A stretch of 64,000 nucleotides of DNA from Micromonospora noduli. GTDB taxonomy: Bacteria > Actinomycetota > Actinomycetes > Mycobacteriales > Micromonosporaceae. This document shows positions 53,885 to 61,384 of the stretch, in pieces. Within the stretch, counting starts at the first letter, position 1. Every line of letters begins with the position of its first letter. A program made the translations under genes and the position numbers. Where the stretch lies: positions 186,001 through 250,000 of the forward strand of contig NZ_PYAK01000001.1 in NCBI RefSeq assembly GCF_003264365.1, written 5' to 3'. The notes beneath the pieces are model-generated. The model did no database searches and was not told the origin of the DNA. It worked only from the letters and a program-made list of their open reading frames with translations.

Positions 53885-54648
53885 CGGGTCCGCCTGGCGT
53901 CGTTCTGCGCTGCCGGGCTGGCCAGCCACTGGTCGAAGGTCTGTGTGCCCCGCGGACCGGGGCCGGTGGGCAGCAGGCCGTGTCCGGCCATGGCTCGACC
54001 GGTCGCTCCCGGAAGGCGGACGGGCAGGACAAGGCGGTGACTCCCGCGGGTGCGTAGCAGGCGGCGGGCCATGTCAGACATGCGCAACTGTTGCGGGCCG
54101 GCGATGTCGGGCGCCCGGCCGGTCGGATCTGCCAGGGCGAGGTCGACGAGACAGTTGGCGACCTCGTGGGCCGCGATCGGCTGCATGAGCATCTGGGGCA
54201 CCACTGCGATCGGACCGGGAATGGTGGCGAGCATCTGCGCGGCCAACTCGTAGAACTGCGTCGAGCGGAGCACCGTCGCGGGAACCGCACCGTCCAGGAC
54301 GAGCTTCTCCTGGCGTCGTTTGCCTGCGTAGTAACCCCAATTCACCCGATCGGCGCCGACGACCGACAGCGCGACGTGGTGCCGCACCCCGACGCGCCGG
54401 CCTGCGGCGAGCAGGTTGGTTGTCGCCGTGCCAAAGAAGTTCTCCGATTTCTTCCGGTTGATCGTCGACACGTTGCTGACGTCGATCACGACCGGTACGC
54501 CGGTCAGCGCCTCGTCCAGCCCGGAACCGCGGATCAGGTCTACGCCCGTGGAGCGGGCGAGGACGACCGGCTCATGGCCGGCAGCCCGTACGGCGTTGAC
54601 GACGAGACGTCCAACCCCGCCGGTCCCGCCAGCTACCGCGATACGCAC
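53881..54648 (-). CDS. NmrA/atypical SDR NAD(P)-binding protein
   Basis: 255 residues. Rossmann motif MRIAVAGGTGGVGRLVVNAV at the N-terminus. Later SLPVRLPG-like NmrA features: LRSTQFYELAAQML, ADPTGRAPDIAGPQQL. It lacks the Tyr-x3-Lys pair in usual spacing, although YYAGKRRQE is close. Probably a NAD(P)H-dependent oxidoreductase or redox sensor. Genes of this type typically accompany ECF41 sigma factors such as that at 56531. Confidence 0.85.
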   Translation of the reverse strand: MRIAVAGGTGGVGRLVVNAVRAAGHEPVVLARSTGVDLIRGSGLDEALTGVPVVIDVSNVSTINRKKSENFFGTATTNLLAAGRRVGVRHHVALSVVGADRVNWGYYAGKRRQEKLVLDGAVPATVLRSTQFYELAAQMLATIPGPIAVVPQMLMQPIAAHEVANCLVDLALADPTGRAPDIAGPQQLRMSDMARRLLRTRGSHRLVLPVRLPGATGRAMAGHGLLPTGPGPRGTQTFDQWLASPAAQNDARRTR

Positions 54649-54801
54649 TGAGCTACCTCCCGATTCGTGTTCGCCGTAACGCCGCGATGGCGCGTAGCCC
54701 GGACCGGGGGCCGGGGTGAAGGGGGGATAAACCGCTGTGATGTCACTGTTGGTTCTACCTCTCCGAGACTTCTCGTCCAGTAATAGACTGCGCAGACAGC
54801 C

Positions 54802-55413
54802 CTAAAGGGTGGAACGGTCATCTGCATCGGTGCGCTTGTTGGCGGCGTAGACACCGCGTGAGAGCGTCATGATCGCGAGCAGGAGAGCGATTACGGCTAC
54901 ACCTGAGGCGGCGTACAACGCGACGACTCCGCCGTGCGTGAGACGGGCCCGAAACGGATTCGCCGCGGCAGCCGCCGCGGCTTCCGCTCCCACAGTGAAC
55001 TCCGCCGTGCCGGTCACCGGGTGTCCGTCGGTGAAGGTGGCTCGCCAACTGATCTCGTACCAGCCGTCAGGCATATCCGCTCTCACCTGATGGCGCAGCG
55101 TCGCTCCGTGGACAACCGGCCGACCGCCTGCCCAGTCCGTCCCCGTGTGGTCCGTCACTGTGACACTGCTGTCCGACGTGATCTCGGCGGCGAACACCAC
55201 CTCGACCCGTTGGGGGGCCTTCGCGAGCGCGGCACCGGCGGTCGGCGTGATCGAATGCGTCGCGCCGTGCGCGAACGCGGGCGCGGGCGTGACCGTCAGC
55301 GGGAAACCGGTAGCAAGCGCGACCGTGACGATCAATCTGACGCTACGACCAATGCGAGGCGCCCGACCCGTGTCTGACTCGTCGGTCACGCGCGCCGCAA
55401 CGCTTCTCTTCAT
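54802..55413 (-). CDS. CopC-domain copper-binding protein with C-terminal membrane helix
   Basis: 203 residues, GGAGGG upstream of the ATG. Signal peptide ending PAFA leaves mature His49 at the N-terminus (HGATHSITPTAG), the first ligand of the CopC copper site; later TFTDGHPVTGTAEF carries the Asp and His ligands. After a Ala-rich linker, one helix (VVALYAASGVAVIALLLAIM) anchors the protein. No CopD domain follows. Role: periplasm-side copper binding or delivery. Two ECF41-like promoters read toward it. Confidence 0.9.
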   Translation of the reverse strand: MKRSVAARVTDESDTGRAPRIGRSVRLIVTVALATGFPLTVTPAPAFAHGATHSITPTAGAALAKAPQRVEVVFAAEITSDSSVTVTDHTGTDWAGGRPVVHGATLRHQVRADMPDGWYEISWRATFTDGHPVTGTAEFTVGAEAAAAAAANPFRARLTHGGVVALYAASGVAVIALLLAIMTLSRGVYAANKRTDADDRSTL

Positions 55414-55459
55414 GGCGTGCTCCCTCCGCCGCGAGCGACCGCGCGGCGTCTACGAACTG

Positions 55460-55486
55460 GACCGAGCGGCCCCCCGATTCGTGACA
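55460..55486 (-). promoter_or_regulatory. ECF41-like promoter toward copC
   Basis: On the minus strand TGTCACG (55486-55480), 16 bases, GGTC (55463-55460). The published ECF41 consensus is about TGTCACA-N16/17-CGTC. It lies 46 bases ahead of the CopC start. Confidence 0.62.
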
Positions 55487-55510
55487 GCAGAGGTCGCGGC
55501 CGGGGCCGAG

Positions 55511-55537
55511 TGTCACGAATCGGAGACCTGCCCGGTC
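55511..55537 (+). promoter_or_regulatory. ECF41-like promoter toward the small membrane protein
   Basis: TGTCACG (55511-55517), 16 bases, GGTC (55534-55537), the same architecture as the divergent element. Together with 55474-55486 it forms a 13-bp perfect inverted repeat. About 118 bases upstream of the gene. Confidence 0.6.
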
Positions 55538-55551
55538 CGTACCTGGTGACA
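55525..55551 (-). promoter_or_regulatory. third ECF41-like promoter
   Basis: Minus strand TGTCACC (55551-55545), 16 bases, GGTC (55528-55525). A second copy toward copC, overlapping the plus-strand element. Confidence 0.5.
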
Positions 55552-55655
55552 CTCGCCCACCACCGGCGGGCTCCTGAGATGTCCAGCCACGTCGGCTGGC
55601 GTGCCAAGGAGGACATCGCGGACGCCGAGCCGGTACAGCGCAAGGAGCGACGATC

Positions 55656-56090
55656 ATGAACGCCATCATCCGCATCGCACTGGCGATCTTGTTTCTCGAC
55701 AATTTCGTGGTCGGAGCCTGGAACGCGATCTGGCCGGCCAGCTTCTACGCGAACTTCCCGACAGTGGATCTCACGCCACCGTTCAGCGAGCACTATGCGC
55801 GGGACTTCGGTACGACATCACTGGCGATCGCCCTGCTGCTGGGCATCGCGGCGGTCAAACCCAAGGCCCACTTCGTCATCCCTGCCGCGGCTGCCTATTC
55901 GGTCTTCGCGCTGCCCCACTTCTTCTATCACCTCACGAACATGCAGGGGGCGACCGTGGGTGAGGCGATCCTCCTCACCACCGCAAACGCGGCCGTCGCG
56001 CTCATCGGCCTGGTGATCATCTTGCTGACGGCGCTACGCGACCGTTCGGCGGCTCGGCGCGACCTCGCCTCGGCTCGGGCCGCCCGCTGA
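55656..56090 (+). CDS. small four-helix membrane protein, paralogue B
   Basis: 144 residues. Helices at ~3-22, ~50-66, ~70-90 and ~105-127. Shares FPTVDLTPPFSEHYARDFGT and ALPHFFYHLTNMQGATVGEA with the protein at 53399, so they are paralogues flanking the reductase and copC genes. Function unknown. Upstream lies an ECF41-like promoter, and it is followed after 29 bases by the truncated sigma gene. Confidence 0.85.
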   Translation: MNAIIRIALAILFLDNFVVGAWNAIWPASFYANFPTVDLTPPFSEHYARDFGTTSLAIALLLGIAAVKPKAHFVIPAAAAYSVFALPHFFYHLTNMQGATVGEAILLTTANAAVALIGLVIILLTALRDRSAARRDLASARAAR

Positions 56091-56119
56091 AGCTGCTGCG
56101 TCAACCACTGGGAGAGCCG

Positions 56120-56419
56120 ATGGTTCCCGAACCCCTCCGGCCACTTCGGTCAAACGCGCTACCCAGCGCGTTCTGCGTCGTCGTCGCCGAACGACGCCTC
56201 CTCAAGAACCTCGCGTACCACCTGCTCGGTTCAGTCGACGCCGCCGAAGACGCGGTACAAGCGACGTACACCGTCTGGTACACGATGCCGGACGACAAAC
56301 AGGATGGCCTCGACAGTCCCTTTACCTGGCTCGTCGGCATGCTCGTGCAGATCTGTATCGGTCTGCTCGAATCGTCGCCGACCCAAACGGCTGGGCATAC
56401 CGCCGGTCACGTGCTGTAG
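56120..56419 (+). pseudogene. truncated sigma-70 (ECF) gene, region 2 only
   Basis: 99 residues, ATG with GGAGAG upstream. Residues ~20-85 are ECF region 2 (NLAYHLLGSVDAAEDAVQAT, then SPFTWLVGMLVQICIGLLES) ending where the linker to region 4 should begin; the last ~15 residues are unrelated. Region 4 and the SnoaL-like tail are missing. It precedes a complete ECF41 gene. Because the ribosome site and frame are intact, it could still be translated, for example as a competitor, but decay is the simplest reading. Confidence 0.65.
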
Positions 56420-56530
56420 TACGGCCCCGCAGGGGTACCTGTGTGGCTGGCGCTCGACAGACAGCAGCGATATCGGCGGTAGTTCCAACTCACCTGCACA
56501 TTCAGGGATGGAAGCGACGAGGCGGCGGCC

Positions 56531-57415
56531 ATGGTAGGGCGAGGAAAAGACGGGGCACTTGTCGACGCGTTAGCGGTGTTCGACGCGGTCCGTCCGCGGC
56601 TCTTCGGCATCGCCTACCGGATGCTCGGCAGTGTCGCGGAGGCGGAGGACATCGTCCAGGAAGCCTGGGTCCGGTGGCAGCAGACCGAACGCAGCCGGGT
56701 ACGGGACCCGATCGGGTTCCTGGTCACGACGACGTCTCGGCTCGCTCTGAACGCCGCGACGTCGGCTCGCGCCCGCCGCGAGCTGTATCCCGGACCGTGG
56801 CTACCCGAGCCCGTCGACACCTCCGCCGACCCGACACTCCAGGCCGAACGCAACGAGTCGCTCGAACTCGCCGTGCTACTCCTGTTGGAACGGCTCACCC
56901 CGGTCGAGCGGGCGGTGTACGTGCTGCGGGAGGCGTTCGACTACCCGTTCCGGCGGATCGGCGAGGTACTCGACGTCAGCGAGGCGTACGCACGACAGCT
57001 CGGCCACCGCGCCCGCACGCACCTGGCCCGGCAGCGGCGCGAGCCGGTCGGCCACGCCGACCGCGACCGCCTGCTGCATGCCTTTCTTGCCGCAGCCCGA
57101 TCCGGTGAGCTGACCCAGCTCGAGGAACTGCTCGCCGAAACAGCCATCTCCTACGCCGACGGCGGTGGCGCCGTCCGGGCCGCCCAGCTACCCGTCGTCG
57201 GACGGGACAACGTCGCGCGTTACGTCCTGGGACTGATCCGGAAGTTCGGCCGCGACCTCTCGCCGGAGATCGTCGAATCCAACGGCCAAGCCGCGATCCT
57301 CGTCTCGCGGCCCGGGACAACTGTCGCTCTGGTCACCATCGACGCCTCACCCGCCGGGATCGAACGAGTGTTGATCATCCTCAACCCGCAGAAACTAGCC
57401 CAGTTCCAGCGGTGA
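56531..57415 (+). CDS. ECF41 (SigJ-like) sigma factor with SnoaL-like C-terminal domain
   Basis: 294 residues. Region 2 (GIAYRMLGSVAEAEDIVQEA, VRWQQTERSRVRDPIGFL) and region 4 (LTPVERAVYVLREAFDYPFR, VSEAYARQLGHRARTHLARQ) are followed by a ~100-residue NTF2/SnoaL-like domain (~185-290) with the ADGGG motif of ECF41 factors. That domain modulates activity in place of an anti-sigma factor. Neighbouring reductases, epimerase and cupin genes fit the known ECF41 context of carboxymuconolactone decarboxylase, oxidoreductase or epimerase partners. Likely acts on the promoters at 55460-55551. Confidence 0.93.
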   Translation: MVGRGKDGALVDALAVFDAVRPRLFGIAYRMLGSVAEAEDIVQEAWVRWQQTERSRVRDPIGFLVTTTSRLALNAATSARARRELYPGPWLPEPVDTSADPTLQAERNESLELAVLLLLERLTPVERAVYVLREAFDYPFRRIGEVLDVSEAYARQLGHRARTHLARQRREPVGHADRDRLLHAFLAAARSGELTQLEELLAETAISYADGGGAVRAAQLPVVGRDNVARYVLGLIRKFGRDLSPEIVESNGQAAILVSRPGTTVALVTIDASPAGIERVLIILNPQKLAQFQR

Positions 57416-57529
57416 CCATCGGCACCGGCGCCTGGTTCGTCGACGGCACGTACGTCGAGGTCGATGGTCTGGCGCCTGAGTCGTCGCCGAACCTGCCGGC
57501 GCTGCTCACACGAATGGGATCGTTGCTGA

Positions 57530-58981
57530 GTGACGAAGTCGCTTGACCTCCATCTGGAGTTCGATCGGAGTGCGGGTTTCCCGGGTCGCTCGCTGGAGAG
57601 CGCATTACGGGAGAGCATTCGGACAGGTCGGCTGCAAGCCGGGTCGCGCCTACCCGGGAGCCGGAGCCTGGCCGCCGACCTGGGCTTGGCCCGGGGCACT
57701 GTGGTGCAGGCGTACGCGCAACTGGTGGCGGAAGGGTGGCTGCTGGCGGCACCCGGCTCGGGCACCCGGGTCGCGGACGTACTCCATGATCCGCCCGACT
57801 CGCGCAGGCGACCGCGACCGTCACCCCCGGCCGGGCCGTTGATCGAGTTGCGGCCGGGGATTCCCGACCTCGCGTCTTTTCCCCGAACGGCCTGGGCGGA
57901 CAGTGTCCGCCGGGCGTTGACAACGGCTTCACGCGGCACGCTGGACTACTCCGAGCCGACCGGGCTACCCGCACTGCGCGCGGCGGTGGCCGGCTATCTC
58001 GCGCGCACTCGTGGAGTGCTCTGCGACCCGGATGCGGTGGTGATCACGGCGGGCTTCACCCAGGGCCTCTCCCTTCTGGCGCGGACGTTGCACCGGCGCG
58101 GCGTCCGCGCCATCGCCACCGAGAACCCCGGTCTGGCCCATCACCGCATGGTGTTGCGTGCCGCGGGCCTGACAGTCACCCCGCTCACCGTCGGCCCCGG
58201 TGGGGCCGACCCGGATGACGCGGCGGGTCAGGCCGCGCTACTCACCCCGGCGCACCAGCATCCGACCGGAGTGGTGCTCGCCCCGGGGCACCGCTACCGG
58301 CTCATCGCGTGGGCACGCAAGCACGACGCGTTTCTGATCGAGGACGACTACGACGGCGAGTTCCGCTACGACCAGCGGCCGGTGGGCGCCATGCAGGCGC
58401 TGGCACCAGAGCGGATCGTGTACGCCGGCAGCACGAGCAAGTCGCTGGCGCCGGGCGTCCGCCTGGGCTGGTTCGTCGTACCCGAGCCACTGCGTCGAGA
58501 ACTGACGACGACGATCGTGGAGGCCGGCGCGGCAGTCTCCGCGATCGACCAGCTCACCATGGCCGACCTGCTCACGCACGGCGACTACGACCGGCACATC
58601 CGCCGCATGCGCCTGACCTACCGGCGTCGCCGGACCGAACTGGCCGGCCGCCTGGCCGAGGTGACCACCACTGCGTTGGAGGGCATTGCTGCCGGCGTGC
58701 ACGCGCTGCTACCGCTGGCGTCCGTGGCGGAGGAGCGCTGGCTGATCCAGGCCGGGCGCCGCGAGGGATTGCACCTGATCGGCCTGCACAGCAACGGCTA
58801 CTGGCACGACCCCGCGGATGAGCGGCAGTCGGCAGCCCTGGTCCTCGGATATGCGGCGCCACCGGCGCATGCCTGGCAGGAGGCGCTGTCCGGACTCTGC
58901 CAACTGGTCCATCAGACCGGTCACCAACTGGTCCATCCTGCTGGTCCGGTCGGGGATACGTTCGATTCATGCAGACCATGA
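57530..58981 (+). CDS. MocR/PdxR-type regulator (GntR HTH plus aminotransferase fold)
   Basis: 483 residues, GTG start. N-terminal GntR HTH (~15-85: ALRESIRTGRLQAGSRLPGS, then LARGTVVQAYAQLVAEGWLL). The C-terminal class I aminotransferase domain (~110-470) keeps the PLP motifs, with the Schiff-base Lys in YAGSTSKSLAPGVRLGW and Asp-Tyr-Asp in LIEDDYDGEFRYD. Such regulators use PLP as effector, often controlling PLP, GABA or taurine genes. Its end overlaps the cupin gene by 13 bases. Confidence 0.93.
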   Translation: MTKSLDLHLEFDRSAGFPGRSLESALRESIRTGRLQAGSRLPGSRSLAADLGLARGTVVQAYAQLVAEGWLLAAPGSGTRVADVLHDPPDSRRRPRPSPPAGPLIELRPGIPDLASFPRTAWADSVRRALTTASRGTLDYSEPTGLPALRAAVAGYLARTRGVLCDPDAVVITAGFTQGLSLLARTLHRRGVRAIATENPGLAHHRMVLRAAGLTVTPLTVGPGGADPDDAAGQAALLTPAHQHPTGVVLAPGHRYRLIAWARKHDAFLIEDDYDGEFRYDQRPVGAMQALAPERIVYAGSTSKSLAPGVRLGWFVVPEPLRRELTTTIVEAGAAVSAIDQLTMADLLTHGDYDRHIRRMRLTYRRRRTELAGRLAEVTTTALEGIAAGVHALLPLASVAEERWLIQAGRREGLHLIGLHSNGYWHDPADERQSAALVLGYAAPPAHAWQEALSGLCQLVHQTGHQLVHPAGPVGDTFDSCRP

Positions 58982-59373
58982 AGATCGGAAACAACGAAAT
59001 CGTGCTGCTGGGCACGGCCATGCCGCCGGAGTTGCCGGAGGGCTCCCATGTGATGACAGCGACGATCGAACTGCCACCGGGCGACCCGGGCACGCCGCCA
59101 CACCGGCACTCCGGCCCTGTCTTCGGCTACCTGCTCGAGGGCGAGATGATCTTCGAGCTGGAGGGCGAGCCCGAACGGGTGATCAAGGCCGGCGAGGCGT
59201 TCTGGGAGCCTGGCGGCGACGTCATCCACTACCGGTCCGCAAACAACCTGTCCGATCGGGTGACCAAATTCCTGGTCGTGATGGTGTGCGCGCCCGGCCA
59301 GGAAATGCTGGTGCTGGTGAGCCCCGAGGAGCTCGAACAGCGTAAGAACCGCCGCTCAAACCGACCGAACTGA
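58969..59373 (+). CDS. cupin-domain protein
   Basis: 134 residues, single RmlC-like cupin. Metal motif TPPHRHSGPVFGYLLEGEM at motif 1 and GEAFWEPGGDVIHY at motif 2. It starts inside the last 13 bases of the MocR gene and ends 14 bases before the epimerase gene, so the three are probably cotranscribed. Small cupins of this type are often companions of ECF41 operons. Catalytic role unknown. Confidence 0.88.
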   Translation: MQTMKIGNNEIVLLGTAMPPELPEGSHVMTATIELPPGDPGTPPHRHSGPVFGYLLEGEMIFELEGEPERVIKAGEAFWEPGGDVIHYRSANNLSDRVTKFLVVMVCAPGQEMLVLVSPEELEQRKNRRSNRPN

Positions 59374-59387
59374 CGGAGAGGCACGTC

Positions 59388-60203
59388 ATGCGAATCGTTC
59401 TCGCCGGTTCGACCGGCGTCATAGGCCGCCGTCTCGAGCCGACCCTGACCGCTCAGGGGCATGAGGTCATCGGGTTGGCCCGTAACGGCCCGGTCGCCGT
59501 CGACGTGCTCGACCGGGACGCGGTGGCGGCCGCCGTCCGCGACGCCCGGCCTGACGTGGTGATGCACCAGTTGACCAGCCTGAGCACGGGCGACTTCGCC
59601 GCCAATGCGCGACTGCGTCGGACCGGGACCCGCAACCTGGTCGACGCGGCGCTCGCCGCCGGGGTACGCCGCATCGTGGCACAGAGCATCGCCTGGGCGT
59701 ACGAGCCGGGCGCCGAGCCCGCGACCGAGGAGACCCCGCTCGACCTCGGCGCCCCCGAGCCACGCCAGACCAGTGTGGGTGGTGCCGCCGCGCTCGAATC
59801 CGCCGTCCAGGAGGCGCCCGAGTGGGTCGTGCTGAGGTACGGCACCCTCTACGGCCCGGGCACCTGGTACGCCCGCGACGGTCTGATGGCCCAGTTCGCC
59901 GCCGCCGGCAAGATCCCCGCCGACGCGGACGTGAGCAGCCTGCTGCACATCGACGACGCCGTCGACGCTGCGGTCGCGGCTCTGGAGTGGCCCGTCGGCG
60001 TCGTCAACGTCTGCGACGACGAGCCAGCCGCCGCCTCGCAGTGGGTGCCCGCGTTCTGCGCGGCGGCCAACGTGCCAGCGCCAGCGGCGACCGAGGGCGA
60101 ACGGCATGGCTGGGCGCGGGGAGCGAGCAACCACTACGCCCGCACGCACCTCGGCTGGAACCCGGCCTATCCGTCCTGGCGGCAGGGATTCGTCACCCTG
60201 TGA
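59388..60203 (+). CDS. NAD-dependent epimerase/dehydratase family protein
   Basis: 271 residues, GGAGAGG upstream of the ATG. Extended SDR: Rossmann motif MRIVLAGSTGVIGRRLEPTL, later QSIAWAYEPGAEP where the active-site region lies, and LRYGTLYGPGTWY typical of NAD-epimerases. The usual Tyr-x3-Lys is not in the standard form, so the activity is uncertain. Third gene of the MocR-cupin-epimerase set. Confidence 0.88.
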   Translation: MRIVLAGSTGVIGRRLEPTLTAQGHEVIGLARNGPVAVDVLDRDAVAAAVRDARPDVVMHQLTSLSTGDFAANARLRRTGTRNLVDAALAAGVRRIVAQSIAWAYEPGAEPATEETPLDLGAPEPRQTSVGGAAALESAVQEAPEWVVLRYGTLYGPGTWYARDGLMAQFAAAGKIPADADVSSLLHIDDAVDAAVAALEWPVGVVNVCDDEPAAASQWVPAFCAAANVPAPAATEGERHGWARGASNHYARTHLGWNPAYPSWRQGFVTL

Positions 60204-60250
60204 GCCGTCCGCACATCTTGATCTTGTAGAAGCAACGGAGACGAAGAGTC

Positions 60251-61384
60251 ATGTCGGATCAACCCGAACTGGCCGCGCTGAGCGACGACTATGCCCGCTT
60301 CGGGCTGGAGCGCGATGCCGTACGCGAATGGGAGGACGGCGCCCGCACCGACAATCGCGCCGGGTCGTACGAGTGGTGGTACTTCGACGCCCACCTCGAC
60401 GACGGCGCGAAGGTGGTCGTGGTGTTCATGAACAAGGACCTCGGCGCGGCGGGTAGGCCGCTGTCTCCGCAGCTGCGGGTCAACCTGGAACTGCCTGACG
60501 GGACGATGTCCAACAACACGATCTCGATCCCCGCGGCCGAGTGGTCGGCGGCGAGCGGGCGTACCGACGTCCGGATGGGGCCGGGCAACCGCTTCCAGGG
60601 CGAGAAGCTGCGCGAGTACCGGATCCAGGCGACCGCCGGAGGGTTGCGGGTCGACTTCACACTGACGTCCGAGGTCCCGGCCTGGCGTCCGGCCACTGGG
60701 CACATGCTGTTCGGCCCGGAGCGCGACCTCGAGTTCAACTGGCTGCCCTCGGTGCCCCAAGGAGCCGTGCGGGGCTCGTACACGATCGGCGGGGTACGGC
60801 ACGAGACGACCGGCGTCGGCTACCACGACCACAACTGGGGCAACGTCGGGCTGCCGAAAATCCTCAATGACTGGTACTGGGGGCGGGGGCACGCCGGACC
60901 GTACACGGTCATCGCGTCGTTCATCACTGGCGCCGAGAGGTACGGCTTCGCCGAGATCCCCATCTTCATGCTGGCCCGCGACGGCCGGATCATCGGCGAC
61001 GATCCAGCCAAGATGACGTTCGAGCGAGACGGGGTCTACACCGACGCGAAGACCGGCAAGCCAGTGGCGAGCATCGTCCGCTACACGTACGTGGACGACG
61101 ACGACACGTACGTGGTGACCTTCGACCGCGAGCGCGACCTGGTCCGCAACCCCCTCACGAAGGACCTGCCCTGGCTGAAGCGGACAGCGGCGCGGTTGAT
61201 CCGGTTCGACGGCGCCTACCTCCGCTTCGCCGGCCTGCTCACGATCGAACACCACAAGGGCGGGCACGTGGTCGAGGAGTTCGCCGAGGACGCAATCTGG
61301 GAGCTCATGTATTTCGGGCGCGCCCGAGGCACTGCCGGGGATCCGTCACTGCCCGGTCGGCGGGTCGTCCGGAAGCGGCCCTGA
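60251..61384 (+). CDS. CrtC/AttH-like lipocalin-type hydrolase family protein
   Basis: 377 residues. Two lipocalin-like beta-barrel modules as in the AttH/hydroxyneurosporene synthase family: AGSYEWWYFDAHLDDGAKVV at the start, GVGYHDHNWGNVGLPKILND in the middle with the conserved His-Asp-His. Members hydrate carotenoids (CrtC) or have other lipid-related substrates. No carotenoid genes are near. Its last 39 bases overlap the convergent membrane hydrolase gene. Confidence 0.85.
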   Translation: MSDQPELAALSDDYARFGLERDAVREWEDGARTDNRAGSYEWWYFDAHLDDGAKVVVVFMNKDLGAAGRPLSPQLRVNLELPDGTMSNNTISIPAAEWSAASGRTDVRMGPGNRFQGEKLREYRIQATAGGLRVDFTLTSEVPAWRPATGHMLFGPERDLEFNWLPSVPQGAVRGSYTIGGVRHETTGVGYHDHNWGNVGLPKILNDWYWGRGHAGPYTVIASFITGAERYGFAEIPIFMLARDGRIIGDDPAKMTFERDGVYTDAKTGKPVASIVRYTYVDDDDTYVVTFDRERDLVRNPLTKDLPWLKRTAARLIRFDGAYLRFAGLLTIEHHKGGHVVEEFAEDAIWELMYFGRARGTAGDPSLPGRRVVRKRP

